A DNA stretch of 23,168 nt, taken from the NCBI GenBank assembly GCA_030605085.1, contig JAUWBH010000093.1:1-23168 (forward strand), given 5' to 3'. The notes under the pieces were generated by a model, which had not been told where the DNA came from, made no database searches, and saw nothing but the letters and a program-made list of their open reading frames with translations. This stretch comes from Promethearchaeota archaeon. GTDB taxonomy: Archaea; Asgardarchaeota; Lokiarchaeia; Sigynarchaeales; SOKP01. This document shows, one piece after another, positions 7,544 through 14,946 of this stretch; position 1 is the stretch's first letter, and every line of letters starts with the position of its first letter. The position numbers and the translations under genes are program-made.

Positions 7544-8170
7544 ATGGCTCAACGAAGACCATGGCGTTGTTACTCTAAGTGGAGTAGAAGATCCTTTCAA
7601 TATAAAAGAAGCAGTAATCACCGGAGGGAATACGCACGTGGTGGCGCGCAGAGTAAGATTGTTCGGTTCTGGGGAGGGACTAAGGAAATTCCATGGGACG
7701 AGTGGGAATTAGTCGTAGGTTTAAAAGTCAAGAAGCAAGTTCAGATATCTTCAAACGCATTAGAAGCAATTCGTATTACTATTAACAGTGCACTTCAGAA
7801 AACGATAGGAAGAAATAGTTTCCGGCTACGAATTAGACCAAAACCATTTCAAAAATATCGTGAAAATAGAATGCTTGCTTTTGCAGGAGCAGATCGCGTA
7901 CAAAGTGGAATGAGACATTCATTCGGGAGATCTACGGGAGTATGTGCTCGCGTAAGAGCAGGTTCAATAATTGCCGATGTTGGTACTAACATAAAAAATC
8001 TGCCACTCGTTCGAGACAGGTTACGGGTCGCTTCAATGAAGGTTCCGAGTCCTTGTCAGATCGTCATACTTCAATATAAAATGCCCGAATTATTGAAACG
8101 CTCTGGATTACCATTATACGATGCAAAAAAACGGAGAGAAGTTCCTATTTACGAGTTAGCTCGTACTTAA
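7544..8170 (+). CDS. rpl10e: large-subunit ribosomal protein uL16 (archaeal L10e)
   Basis: Complete 208-residue archaeal/eukaryotic-type uL16, which sits near the A-site tRNA elbow of the large ribosomal subunit. The typical blocks are present: MAQRRPWRCYSKWSRR at the start, EYARGGAQSKIVRFWGG, RLRIRPKPFQKYRENRMLAFAGADR and QSGMRHSFGRSTGVCARVRAG, then a basic C-terminal part. I chose the ATG at 7544 because the family starts close to this sequence and GGTG (7531-7534) lies nine bases upstream. A GTG at 7532 would add four residues and overlap that site. It is a single gene with no ribosomal neighbours. It is the strongest phylogenetic marker in the window and puts the contig in Archaea. Confidence 0.97.
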   Translation: MAQRRPWRCYSKWSRRSFQYKRSSNHRREYARGGAQSKIVRFWGGTKEIPWDEWELVVGLKVKKQVQISSNALEAIRITINSALQKTIGRNSFRLRIRPKPFQKYRENRMLAFAGADRVQSGMRHSFGRSTGVCARVRAGSIIADVGTNIKNLPLVRDRLRVASMKVPSPCQIVILQYKMPELLKRSGLPLYDAKKRREVPIYELART

Positions 8171-8337
8171 ATTATTAATTTAATTTCGTGGAACTGTGGT
8201 CTCTTTCTTATTAATTGCCTCGAGATTTTTAATAAAATTGTTACTTTTTTGGTAGTTTTCAAAAAAGTTAATAATGTTTATTAATTTAATAATTGAATTA
8301 ATAATTAATAATTATTATAGACATTAGAGCGAGGAAC

Positions 8338-8550
8338 TTGACTGAAGGGAAAAAAAAATATTATATCATTCTTTATATTCCGTTTATTACGATACTAGTG
8401 TTTTTAGGTGTGATGATATATTCGAATTATTTTTATTTGAATTACCCAGAAGCGTGGATTTCGTTTTTACCTTTAATTATATTTCTTATCATTTTCATAA
8501 CGGTCGAATTGAAGACGAAACTCATAATTAAGGAGAGTGAGGAATCCTGA
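8338..8550 (+). CDS. small two-helix membrane protein
   Basis: A 70-residue protein starting at TTG 8338, preceded by GAGG at 8331-8334. It has two predicted membrane helices (about residues 9-26 and 39-57) separated by a short loop with YPEAW, and a charged C-terminal tail. No family is recognised. Its stop sits beside the next membrane gene and the frames differ, so the two are probably translated from one mRNA and may form a complex. Subunits of heterodimeric lycopene cyclases are small membrane proteins, but I see no cyclase motif here. Confidence 0.6.
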   Translation: MTEGKKKYYIILYIPFITILVFLGVMIYSNYFYLNYPEAWISFLPLIIFLIIFITVELKTKLIIKESEES

Positions 8551-8561
8551 CGATCGCGATT

Positions 8562-9251
8562 TTGCTTTATCCAATGTTAATTTGTTATGTATTATTGATT
8601 ATTCATTCTCTATATACCGAGGGAAAAAAATTTACTCTAATGTTTTTTGGAGGATTTCTGTTATTTGGAATTATAAGAGAATTAATAGTTCGTTTTACAT
8701 TTAGTCCATATACCTTCGAAGCATTTAACCCTATTTTCCAATTAATTAATATTCCAGTTGCGATTGGATGGGCATTTGCCGGTTACATAAGTTACTGGTT
8801 TTGTAGATGGATATTTCTGCAATTTAATGTTGAGAAAACGGCTTTTAATAACTTCCTCATTGCATGCTGTACTGCTGCGTTTGTCTCGCTTATTGTATTC
8901 GCCATTGAATTCACGGCGCCTCGAATGGGTTGGTGGAGTTATAATCCTCAAATTGATCCGATTCAACCTAATATTTTTGGAGTATATTTATTTTTATTTA
9001 TGGGCTGGTCAGGAACCATTCTAGCATTTTTAATACCTTTTCAGCTGAATTATCACGCAAAAGAATTTAAAATCTCGAAAAAATTAAGATTAAGCTCTTT
9101 ATTTATCATTCCAGCATTTTACATCAGTCTTGTAACTGGTAATTATTTTCTTTTAACTGAATCGCTGATTTCATTCTATATTTTCTTTTTTTTTTGGATA
9201 CCCTTCATATTCTTATTCTTTTTTATTATAAATAGAAGGCGAAGAAGCTGA
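8562..9251 (+). CDS. multi-pass membrane protein, CruF/DUF422-like carotenoid family candidate
   Basis: A 229-residue protein with about seven membrane helices and a basic end (RRRRS). Two blocks resemble carotenoid biosynthesis proteins of the CruF/DUF422 type. They are FTFSPYTFEAFNPIFQLINI followed by PVAIGWAFAGY (family pattern: FGxYxY, GVPxxIPLAW), and EFTAPRMGWWSY followed by FGVYLFLFMGWSGTILA (family pattern: D...xxxGYWxW, GVPxxNFxGW). The match is by eye. Start choice is unsettled. TTG 8562 is given, but it lies about 20 bases from the AGGAGAGTGAGG site at 8531-8542. A CTG at 8547 overlaps the previous stop as CTGA, sits four bases after that site, and adds a hydrophobic lead. Frame is open from 8541. 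Probable partner of the preceding small membrane protein. Confidence 0.65.
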   Translation: MLYPMLICYVLLIIHSLYTEGKKFTLMFFGGFLLFGIIRELIVRFTFSPYTFEAFNPIFQLINIPVAIGWAFAGYISYWFCRWIFLQFNVEKTAFNNFLIACCTAAFVSLIVFAIEFTAPRMGWWSYNPQIDPIQPNIFGVYLFLFMGWSGTILAFLIPFQLNYHAKEFKISKKLRLSSLFIIPAFYISLVTGNYFLLTESLISFYIFFFFWIPFIFLFFFIINRRRRS

Positions 9252-9490
9252 AAAAAGCCAAGAATTCTAAAATTTTTTTATCATTTTTAATAATATATTG
9301 GATGATATTCCTAAAAACCAATTTTAGTTAAACTTCCGCCCTTCTTAAACATTAATAAGCCATTAAAAAATAACTTTTCAATATATTGAGCTTTTAGTCA
9401 TCTAATCTAAATTTATTGTAGATCTTAATGATGTAAGAGAAAAATTATTAATACAAATAATATTATTTCATTAAGTTTGTTATTTTTCAT
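9252..9490. other. AT-rich intergenic stretch, nothing recognised
   Basis: Spacer after the membrane cassette. No open frame of note, no tRNA-like arm and no clear hairpin was seen. The rest of the gap, up to the small gene at 9699, contains the relic described separately. Confidence 0.6.
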
Positions 9491-9500
9491 TTTATAAATT
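9491..9500 (+). promoter_or_regulatory. TATA box in front of the synthetase relic
   Basis: TTTATAAATT lies 34 bases before the relic ATG at 9525. It resembles the TATA element in front of the intact gene at 10281-10290, so the promoter may have been copied with the gene start. Confidence 0.4.
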
Positions 9501-9524
9501 TTATTTTTTGAATAGTATAGAAAA

Positions 9525-9587
9525 ATGAAAAATCTAGATCCTTTCTTCAAACCTAAATCGCTTCGAACGACTTTCGTAACATTGTGA
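9525..9587 (+). pseudogene. relic of an acyl-CoA synthetase gene start
   Basis: Twenty codons from ATG to TGA. The first 12 residues, MKNLDPFFKPKS, match MKDLEPFFKPKS of the full-length gene at 10329 except for two conservative changes. Twenty bases (9540-9559) are identical to 10344-10363. After that the similarity stops abruptly and the frame closes. This is what remains of a second copy, or the footprint of a deletion or recombination that left only the 5' end. The small gene at 9699 now follows it. Whether the 20-residue peptide is made is unknown. Confidence 0.75.
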
Positions 9588-9698
9588 CTCTTAATTTTTT
9601 TAATATTTTCAATTAAACTAATTTTTTATTATTTTTAGGATTACAGATCATATTTAACCCCCTCATTACTTAAATAAGATGATTTAGATTCGTGATCT

Positions 9699-9947
9699 AT
9701 GCCAGAAAGTAATTTTATTATGAATAAGATTAATGGAACTCAATTCAAAATCGAGACAACTAAGGATTTAGCAGGAGAAGAACAAAGATTAATCAAAGAG
9801 TTTAAGAATTATATGGATAGGCGGGATGTTTGTTTTAATGATATTGTCTTTTTAGCTTATCCAGACGCAATGATCTCAGAACAATATGGTATAATTGCAT
9901 TTGGAGAAGATATAATGGTTAGCAAGATGTCTCCCCAAGTAAAATAA
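9699..9947 (+). CDS. small protein of unknown function
   Basis: An 82-residue soluble protein, acidic-to-neutral, with no signal peptide, membrane helix or metal motif. Predicted secondary structure is a short helix (EEQRLIKEFKNYMDRRD) followed by strand-like segments (NDIVFLAYPDAMI, YGIIAFGEDIMV). I do not recognise a family. The start is ATG 9699; an internal ATG at 9720 is an alternative. It is placed between the synthetase relic and the intact synthetase-like gene and reads in the same direction, but gaps of about 380 bp on the downstream side argue against a tight operon. Confidence 0.55.
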   Translation: MPESNFIMNKINGTQFKIETTKDLAGEEQRLIKEFKNYMDRRDVCFNDIVFLAYPDAMISEQYGIIAFGEDIMVSKMSPQVK

Positions 9948-10328
9948 TTTTATATCCCCATAGTTGTATACGAAAAATTATAATTAACCTAATTAATCAA
10001 ACAAAAAGATTTTTATAAATTCTTTTTTCTTCTTTTTTTTTTTAGTCGTGATGATTGGCATTACGGTGTCGTTCTCTCTGGAAAGTTCCTTTTTGTTAAA
10101 AAAAAAAAAAACTTCTTTATAAGTTTTCATTCATATTATGTGCATTTTTTTAAAAAATCAATAAAATGCATTACAACCCTATAGACTGTTTTTCCTTCAC
10201 TCACCGTACTTTATATCCTTATTAAGTTTTCTAGAAAAGAAAGATTAATCTTAATTAAAAAATTTCCTAGATAAGAAAAATTTTTATAAATTAAAAAACA
10301 TAAACCAAAGTGAGAGGAAAATTAGAAA
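9948..10328. other. intergenic region with a possible small RNA and an inverted repeat
   Basis: This 380-bp gap holds a TATA-like element (10010-10020) and then a short, less AT-rich segment (10044-10090) ending in a T run, which could be a small RNA. It also holds a perfect 8-bp inverted repeat TGCATTTT/AAAATGCA (10141-10148 and 10163-10170), and the promoter of the next gene at 10281. No open frame of note. Confidence 0.45.
10281..10317 (+). promoter_or_regulatory. TATA box and ribosome binding site of the synthetase-like gene
   Basis: TTTTTATAAA at 10281-10290, preceded by a purine-rich AAGAAAAA that could be the BRE, lies 48 bases before the ATG at 10329. GAGAGG at 10312-10317 is a usable ribosome binding site. 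Confidence 0.5.
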
Positions 10329-11684
10329 ATGAAAGATCTTGAACCTTTCTTCAAACCTAAATCAATTCTACTCGTAGGAATCTCACGAAAATCTCACACC
10401 TTTAGTTATACGGTTTTAAAGAATCTTCTTGAAATCTTTTATCAGGGTAAGATTTTTATCTTAAATCCAAACGCTAACGAGATCTTAGGGCTTAAATCTT
10501 ATCATTCTTTAGAACAGCTCCCAGAAGTTCCAGAATTAGCTGTTATTGTTTTAGGAACATATATATTAGAAATTGTAGAAAAGTTAGGTAGATTTGGAGT
10601 TAAATATATAACGATACAATCTGAATTAAGGAAAGATATCAACGATGTGGATATTATGATAAAAATGAATCAAATCTGCGAAAAATACGAGATTACCTAC
10701 TTAGGACCCTCTATGATTGGAATTATTAACTTTATAGATAATTTCACTACATCTATTATTCCAGTAAGGCAGTACATTATGCGAGAAAACAAAAATATTA
10801 AAAACGGTATAAGTTTTATAGCGCAATCCGGGGGTCTTGCAGGTGCATTAGGATGGTGGCGACCACCACAAAAATTACCGATCTCAAAAGTGATTCATTT
10901 AGGTAAAGGATTTCACATAAATGAGGCTGATCTATTTAAATATTTTCGTAACGATGATACAACAAAAGTAATTTCATTATTTTTAAGGGAAATTTCTGAT
11001 GAATTAATTGAAGCTGTTAAAATTGTAGCTCCTTACAAACCAGTTCTTTTCTTTTATGTAGGAAAAGACGAAATGAACGAGAAAAGGCTTCAAAAAGCGG
11101 GAGGAATTGCTGTAATAAATTATATAGAGCTTTTTGAGTTCGCTAAAATCTTTTTATGGTGTCCCGAGCCAAAAGGAACAAGATTAGGAATTATTGGTCC
11201 ATCTTCAGGGGCGATTCATTTAATTGTAAAAGAGATGCGAAAACAACATTTGTCGCTAGCAAAACCTAATAAAGAATCTCAACAAATAATTTTAGAAAAA
11301 ATTGGAGGGAGTACTTGTGCTTATGGAAATCCTGTTGATTATTGGCCCCCAGAAAAATTTATCGGAATAAAAATTTGCGACATTTATAGGACTTCAGCAG
11401 AAACTTTGTTAAAAGATAAAAATGTGGACGCTTTAATTCTCGCTTTAGAGTTTTTTATTGAAATTGAATTTGATTTCAGTATTTTTGAAAAAATAAAACA
11501 AACTTATCACGATAAACCGATTATAACAATACTAATCCAAGCCGAACGCGAAGGAGCAAAACGAGTCTTTAATTCCGCATCGGAACTAAAGATTCCCGTG
11601 TTTGAAAACGAAATAGAGCGAGCAGTTAGGGGTTTTAAATTATTACACGATTACTATTCTAAAATAAAAAAGAAATTAAAATAA
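10329..11684 (+). CDS. acyl-CoA synthetase (NDP-forming) alpha-like protein lacking the catalytic histidine loop
   Basis: A 451-residue homologue of the alpha subunit of archaeal NDP-forming acetyl/acyl-CoA synthetases, which make ATP from acyl-CoA through a phospho-histidine. It has the N-terminal CoA-binding Rossmann domain (PKSILLVGIS about residues 11-20, then ILNPNANEILGLKSYHSLEQL). It also has the ligase-type domains with FIAQSGGLAGALGWW and a third domain from about 280 (GTRLGIIGPSSGA, then YGNPVDYWPPE). Length agrees with the family's alpha subunit. The segment that normally carries the phosphorylated His (pattern AGARAAxSHTGALAG) is missing. The chain goes from FYVGKDEMNEKRLQK directly to AGGIAVINYIELFEFAK, about residues 240-270. 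YLGPSMIGI also replaces the usual GPNCLGI. It may bind acyl-CoA without catalysing the full reaction. No beta (ATP-grasp) gene is adjacent. Confidence 0.85.
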   Translation: MKDLEPFFKPKSILLVGISRKSHTFSYTVLKNLLEIFYQGKIFILNPNANEILGLKSYHSLEQLPEVPELAVIVLGTYILEIVEKLGRFGVKYITIQSELRKDINDVDIMIKMNQICEKYEITYLGPSMIGIINFIDNFTTSIIPVRQYIMRENKNIKNGISFIAQSGGLAGALGWWRPPQKLPISKVIHLGKGFHINEADLFKYFRNDDTTKVISLFLREISDELIEAVKIVAPYKPVLFFYVGKDEMNEKRLQKAGGIAVINYIELFEFAKIFLWCPEPKGTRLGIIGPSSGAIHLIVKEMRKQHLSLAKPNKESQQIILEKIGGSTCAYGNPVDYWPPEKFIGIKICDIYRTSAETLLKDKNVDALILALEFFIEIEFDFSIFEKIKQTYHDKPIITILIQAEREGAKRVFNSASELKIPVFENEIERAVRGFKLLHDYYSKIKKKLK

Positions 11685-11689
11685 AAAAA

Positions 11690-12922
11690 TTAGCTTGAAA
11701 ATATATCCGTCAATTCCTCTGGTACTTCAGTTGAATCGTCCAATAAAGAAAACACATATATCTGTTCTCCACATTGACACTCAGCCGATTCAAATAAGTA
11801 GAACTTGAATTGATTTTTCCAATTACATATTTGTATATTAGTAATTTTTGCCACTTCGCCACATGTACAGTAAATTGGTTGATTTTCCGAATCTGGGATA
11901 ATTTCTTTAAAAACTTTTGGGACTCGAGTAAATTCACAGTCATTTAACATGTCGTTAATTTTGTCAGCTAGAGATGTTTTTAGACTTGGTAAGAAATTGG
12001 TAAGAACTCCATTTTTACCCTCTAATTCAGTCAAAACAATGAAGTTTTTTTCCGGTCTTTGTTCTGGTTTTGCATGACGACCAACCTCTTGTTGCTTGAG
12101 GAGAATTTCAGGGATTGGAAAGGGTTCCATACCGGGAGGGTAATCAAAAGAAAAGAAGAATTGTGGTAGCCCCTTAACGGTTTGTTGATTAATCAATTTT
12201 AAATTCTCGTAATCTCTGCTATGAAGAACAAATTTTATAAGCTGAAGGGGAACTTTCAATTCTAAAAGTTTATCTCTAATATTATTCAAAATTTCACCAG
12301 TATATCCTTTCATAATCATTATATCCTCGCGGTTTTCTGTAAAAAAGTCGTTCCTATTTTCTTCTTTGAATTGATACCACTTCCTTAATACGCTCCCCCT
12401 GACAAATTGAGGAACCATACAGAAAACGCATAATATTGGGATTAAGATAAAAAAGTTAATCCATGAACCAAAAAAATCAAAAAACATAAATGCTATAGTA
12501 AATATAATCAATACTCCAAACATTGGCATTGTAGTTATTAAACTTATTTTTCTCAAGCGCTTATCAACGCCCTTTTTCATACCTCCTTTATTAAGTGCAA
12601 GTTCTTCCGCTTTTTTTTTTAGTCTATAAATTATTTCCATGATCTCCTTATTTTCGAAACTCCTTTTTAATAATTTATCTTCTTCTCTTGAAGTCCCGAC
12701 AAATTCTAAAAATTTAATTATCTCGTCTTTATAACTTTCAATAGAACGGTCCTTATACACGAAATCTAATGTTTCTTCGCTAAAGTAGTCCAGAAATCGC
12801 GCTATAAAAAGCTTTTTTTCAACATCTGGAAGGTCTTCTGGACCAAGTCCCAACGCTTCTTGAAGTATTTGTCCTTGAGATTTTCTGACTGGTTTTGCTT
12901 CCTCTTTCTTTTTTTTTTTCAT
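11690..12922 (-). CDS. two-TM protein with C-terminal zinc-ribbon-like domain, unknown function
   Basis: A 410-residue protein. It opens with a Lys-rich segment (MKKKKKEEAKP), then a helical domain (about 15-125), two closely spaced membrane helices (about 130-175: TTMPMFGVLIIFTIAFMFF and NFFILIPILCVFCMV), and a soluble region of about 220 residues. Near the C-terminus two CxC pairs (YCTCGEVAKI and AECQCGEQIYVF, about 50 residues from the end) look like a zinc ribbon. The family is not recognised. It is convergent with the synthetase-like gene (stops 5 bp apart) and stands alone on this strand. Function cannot be assigned. Confidence 0.75.
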   Translation of the reverse strand: MKKKKKEEAKPVRKSQGQILQEALGLGPEDLPDVEKKLFIARFLDYFSEETLDFVYKDRSIESYKDEIIKFLEFVGTSREEDKLLKRSFENKEIMEIIYRLKKKAEELALNKGGMKKGVDKRLRKISLITTMPMFGVLIIFTIAFMFFDFFGSWINFFILIPILCVFCMVPQFVRGSVLRKWYQFKEENRNDFFTENREDIMIMKGYTGEILNNIRDKLLELKVPLQLIKFVLHSRDYENLKLINQQTVKGLPQFFFSFDYPPGMEPFPIPEILLKQQEVGRHAKPEQRPEKNFIVLTELEGKNGVLTNFLPSLKTSLADKINDMLNDCEFTRVPKVFKEIIPDSENQPIYCTCGEVAKITNIQICNWKNQFKFYLFESAECQCGEQIYVFSLLDDSTEVPEELTDIFSS

Positions 12923-13110
12923 AATTCTTCAAAATTTCAAATTTTATTATTAAAATTTTAAATTAATTTAAAGTAATTAACTTTTCTAGTAAAACCTAAT
13001 AGAACCTTCTTAAAAATTTTAAAAAAAATATTAAATCACATAAGTTTAGCATACAAGATAAAGAAATTAGTTGTTAGAGAGTTAATTCTTTTTTAAAAGA
13101 GTACATTTAT

Positions 13111-13950
13111 CTAAGGAATTAAATTGGGATATTGTGGTTCAAAATTTTCGTTAAATAGTTTCACATTCTTCCAAATCTTATCTTTTTCATTCCATTTAAT
13201 ATTGTTTAATGGATTGTATTTCGAGAAGTTTATATGTCCAAAAGTTGCTTTTATTAAATTTTTACCCTCCACCATATCGTTCAAAATTAAGTACTTTTTA
13301 ATTTCTAAGAATTGAAATAATTTGTTAAAGATCGGTTGAAAATCGCTGAAATTTGTGGATGGTAAGTACAATTTAATCAATAGACCATGCTCAAATATAA
13401 TTTTATCCTCAAGGTTTTTAATGAAATATTCTCCTTCTATATCGTAAATATGGCAATAATTAAAGAAGTTAAAAATTTTGACGATTGTCTCAATTAATTC
13501 TTTCTTTACAGAAGGTAATATGATATAAAATTTATCTTGGAAGTCCAAATTTTTTAATTTTATGTGAGGAACGATTAACTTATTCTGAAGTAAATTTAAT
13601 ATCTTTTCTATAACAGCGTACTTCATTCCACCTAAATACGATTTAATATCAATGGATTTTGCTCCATATATATCTGTTAAATTCTTGAAAAAAGGTGAAT
13701 CAGGACCGTAATAAGACGATTTGAATAAATCGCCAATATTATACTCATTTATTCCTGAAATTTGGCTATTGAAATTTGGGTCAAAGAGAACTTTTTGCAT
13801 ATGGGTTTTAAAACGATTAGCTTCTAAATTCCAGCCAGTTGGGTCAAGATTAGTCTCAAAGTGAAAGATTACATAAATTCTTTTAACAAAAAATAAACAA
13901 TACTCGCTAATGATTTTTTTAGATTTGCTTAACCAGTTGATGTATTTCAT
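13111..13950 (-). CDS. hypothetical protein, unknown function
   Basis: I place the start at ATG 13950 (MKYINWLSKSKK), giving 279 residues. An earlier in-frame start at 13992 would run into the divergent gene. The protein is rich in Phe, Ile, Asn and Lys, with alternating helices and strands and no signal peptide, membrane helix or metal motif. Recognisable stretches such as HFETNLDPTGWNLEANRFK and YYGPDSPFFKNLTDIYGAKS do not recall a known family. It is head to head with the winged-helix gene at 13963 with only 12 bp between the two ATGs, so the two may be regulated together. It is probably cytoplasmic. Confidence 0.65.
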   Translation of the reverse strand: MKYINWLSKSKKIISEYCLFFVKRIYVIFHFETNLDPTGWNLEANRFKTHMQKVLFDPNFNSQISGINEYNIGDLFKSSYYGPDSPFFKNLTDIYGAKSIDIKSYLGGMKYAVIEKILNLLQNKLIVPHIKLKNLDFQDKFYIILPSVKKELIETIVKIFNFFNYCHIYDIEGEYFIKNLEDKIIFEHGLLIKLYLPSTNFSDFQPIFNKLFQFLEIKKYLILNDMVEGKNLIKATFGHINFSKYNPLNNIKWNEKDKIWKNVKLFNENFEPQYPNLIP

Positions 13951-13962
13951 ATTGGGATTTCG

Positions 13963-14406
13963 ATGTGGAAAAATGTAATAAAGAAGGTACATATTTTTAA
14001 AATAACCTATGATAATAACTCCTTTATTGTAAAAACTAGTAAATTAGCAAAAAGTCTCGGAATGAACCAAGCTAATAAAAATGTACTTAAAATTTTGGAG
14101 AATAAAAGTTTAATTGAATTTGTTTTTGATAAAACAAACCATAGATATATTGCTATAAAATTAACAGAAAATGGTTTAGTAGCTGTCAAAGAGATTTTAA
14201 AAAAAAGATGTATCGAATATATGAAAAAATTTGAATTTTACTGGAATATCAAACCAAAAAGAGAAAAGTTCAGCAAATCAATTGACATTATTTTAAGAGA
14301 GTTATTAGACTTAGTTTTAAAAGAATTGAAAAAGTCAGGATTAATTAAAATCAATAATGAAAATGAAATTAGTTTAACTAGCAAAGGAATTGAATATATT
14401 AATTAG
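13963..14406 (+). CDS. small winged-helix DNA-binding-like protein
   Basis: A 147-residue basic protein from ATG 13963. Residues about 20-75 read as a winged helix: TSKLAKSLGMNQANKNVLKILENKSLI followed by a wing (DKTNHRYIAIKLTENG). The C-terminal part repeats the pattern, with LVLKELKKSGLIKINNENEISLTSKGIEYI. The ends LTENG and LTSKG are typical of archaeal winged-helix proteins. It is likely a transcription regulator or other nucleic-acid-binding protein. It diverges from the unknown gene at 13950, which is its natural candidate target. Any promoter for either gene must lie inside the other's coding start. Confidence 0.6.
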   Translation: MWKNVIKKVHIFKITYDNNSFIVKTSKLAKSLGMNQANKNVLKILENKSLIEFVFDKTNHRYIAIKLTENGLVAVKEILKKRCIEYMKKFEFYWNIKPKREKFSKSIDIILRELLDLVLKELKKSGLIKINNENEISLTSKGIEYIN

Positions 14407-14470
14407 CTAATTACTTAAAACAGAAACTAAAAAAAAATTAATTACAAAAAGAAGGAATTAAAAAAAGATT

Positions 14471-14746
14471 TTATAAAGGCACATTCACAACGGATTTAAT
14501 TTCTGGAACGAACTGCTTTATAGCTCTTTCGATCCCGAATTGGAGCGTCTGTTGTGCGTGCATGCATCCAGCACAATGTCCTGTTAAGCGTACTTTTACA
14601 ATTCCATCATCTGTAATTTCTAAAAGCTCCACATCTCCACCGTTTGGGACTTCAGAGAAATTCTGAATTCAATCCATTTGGAGTTGTGGTCTAATTTTGT
14701 CAAGTACTTGTTTTACTTTATCTTTGTCTACCATTTTCATCATCAT
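14471..14746 (-). pseudogene. NifU-like Fe-S scaffold domain with in-frame TGA at codon 26
   Basis: Reading minus from ATG 14746 (or 14734 for MVDKDKVK) gives 25 residues ending KIRPQLQMD, then TGA (14671-14669). The same frame then continues to TAA at 14471 with GGDVELLEITDDGIVKVRL, the Fe-S cysteine pair GHCAGC, and a C-terminus of GIERAI...VPEIKSVVNVPL. This is the NifU C-terminal domain, a scaffold for iron-sulfur clusters, of the usual size of about 90 residues. After TGA there are about nine extra residues (IQNFSEVPN) before the GGDVEL block compared with the family. No start codon near the TGA would make a useful second protein. Interpretations are a nonsense mutation, a sequence error (TGG to TGA) or read-through. 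The pseudogene label is provisional. Confidence 0.8.
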
Positions 14747-14946
14747 AAATTTTTTTATTTCTTAATATAGAAAATAAGAATAAATATTTAAAGCGTTTCT
14801 TTTATAAATTTTAATCTCTAATCGCAAAACAATTATTTTTAGCAATGAATTTTTTCCAATAACTAATAAATTAAAAATGATAATTTAATTTGTAGATTTA
14901 AATTAACTTAGCGTAGTTAGTTCTTAAAAAAATATGTTGATTGCTA

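Noticed and set aside
10048..10054. Archaeal C/D box guide RNA
   Set aside because: A C-box-like GTGATGA exists, but D, C' and D' boxes are missing. Kept only as a weak small-RNA candidate.
14471..14746. Selenoprotein reading of the in-frame TGA
   Set aside because: Context lacks a CxxU or UxxC motif and the 60 bases after the stop are A/T-rich without a SECIS-like hairpin. Not excluded, but not supported.
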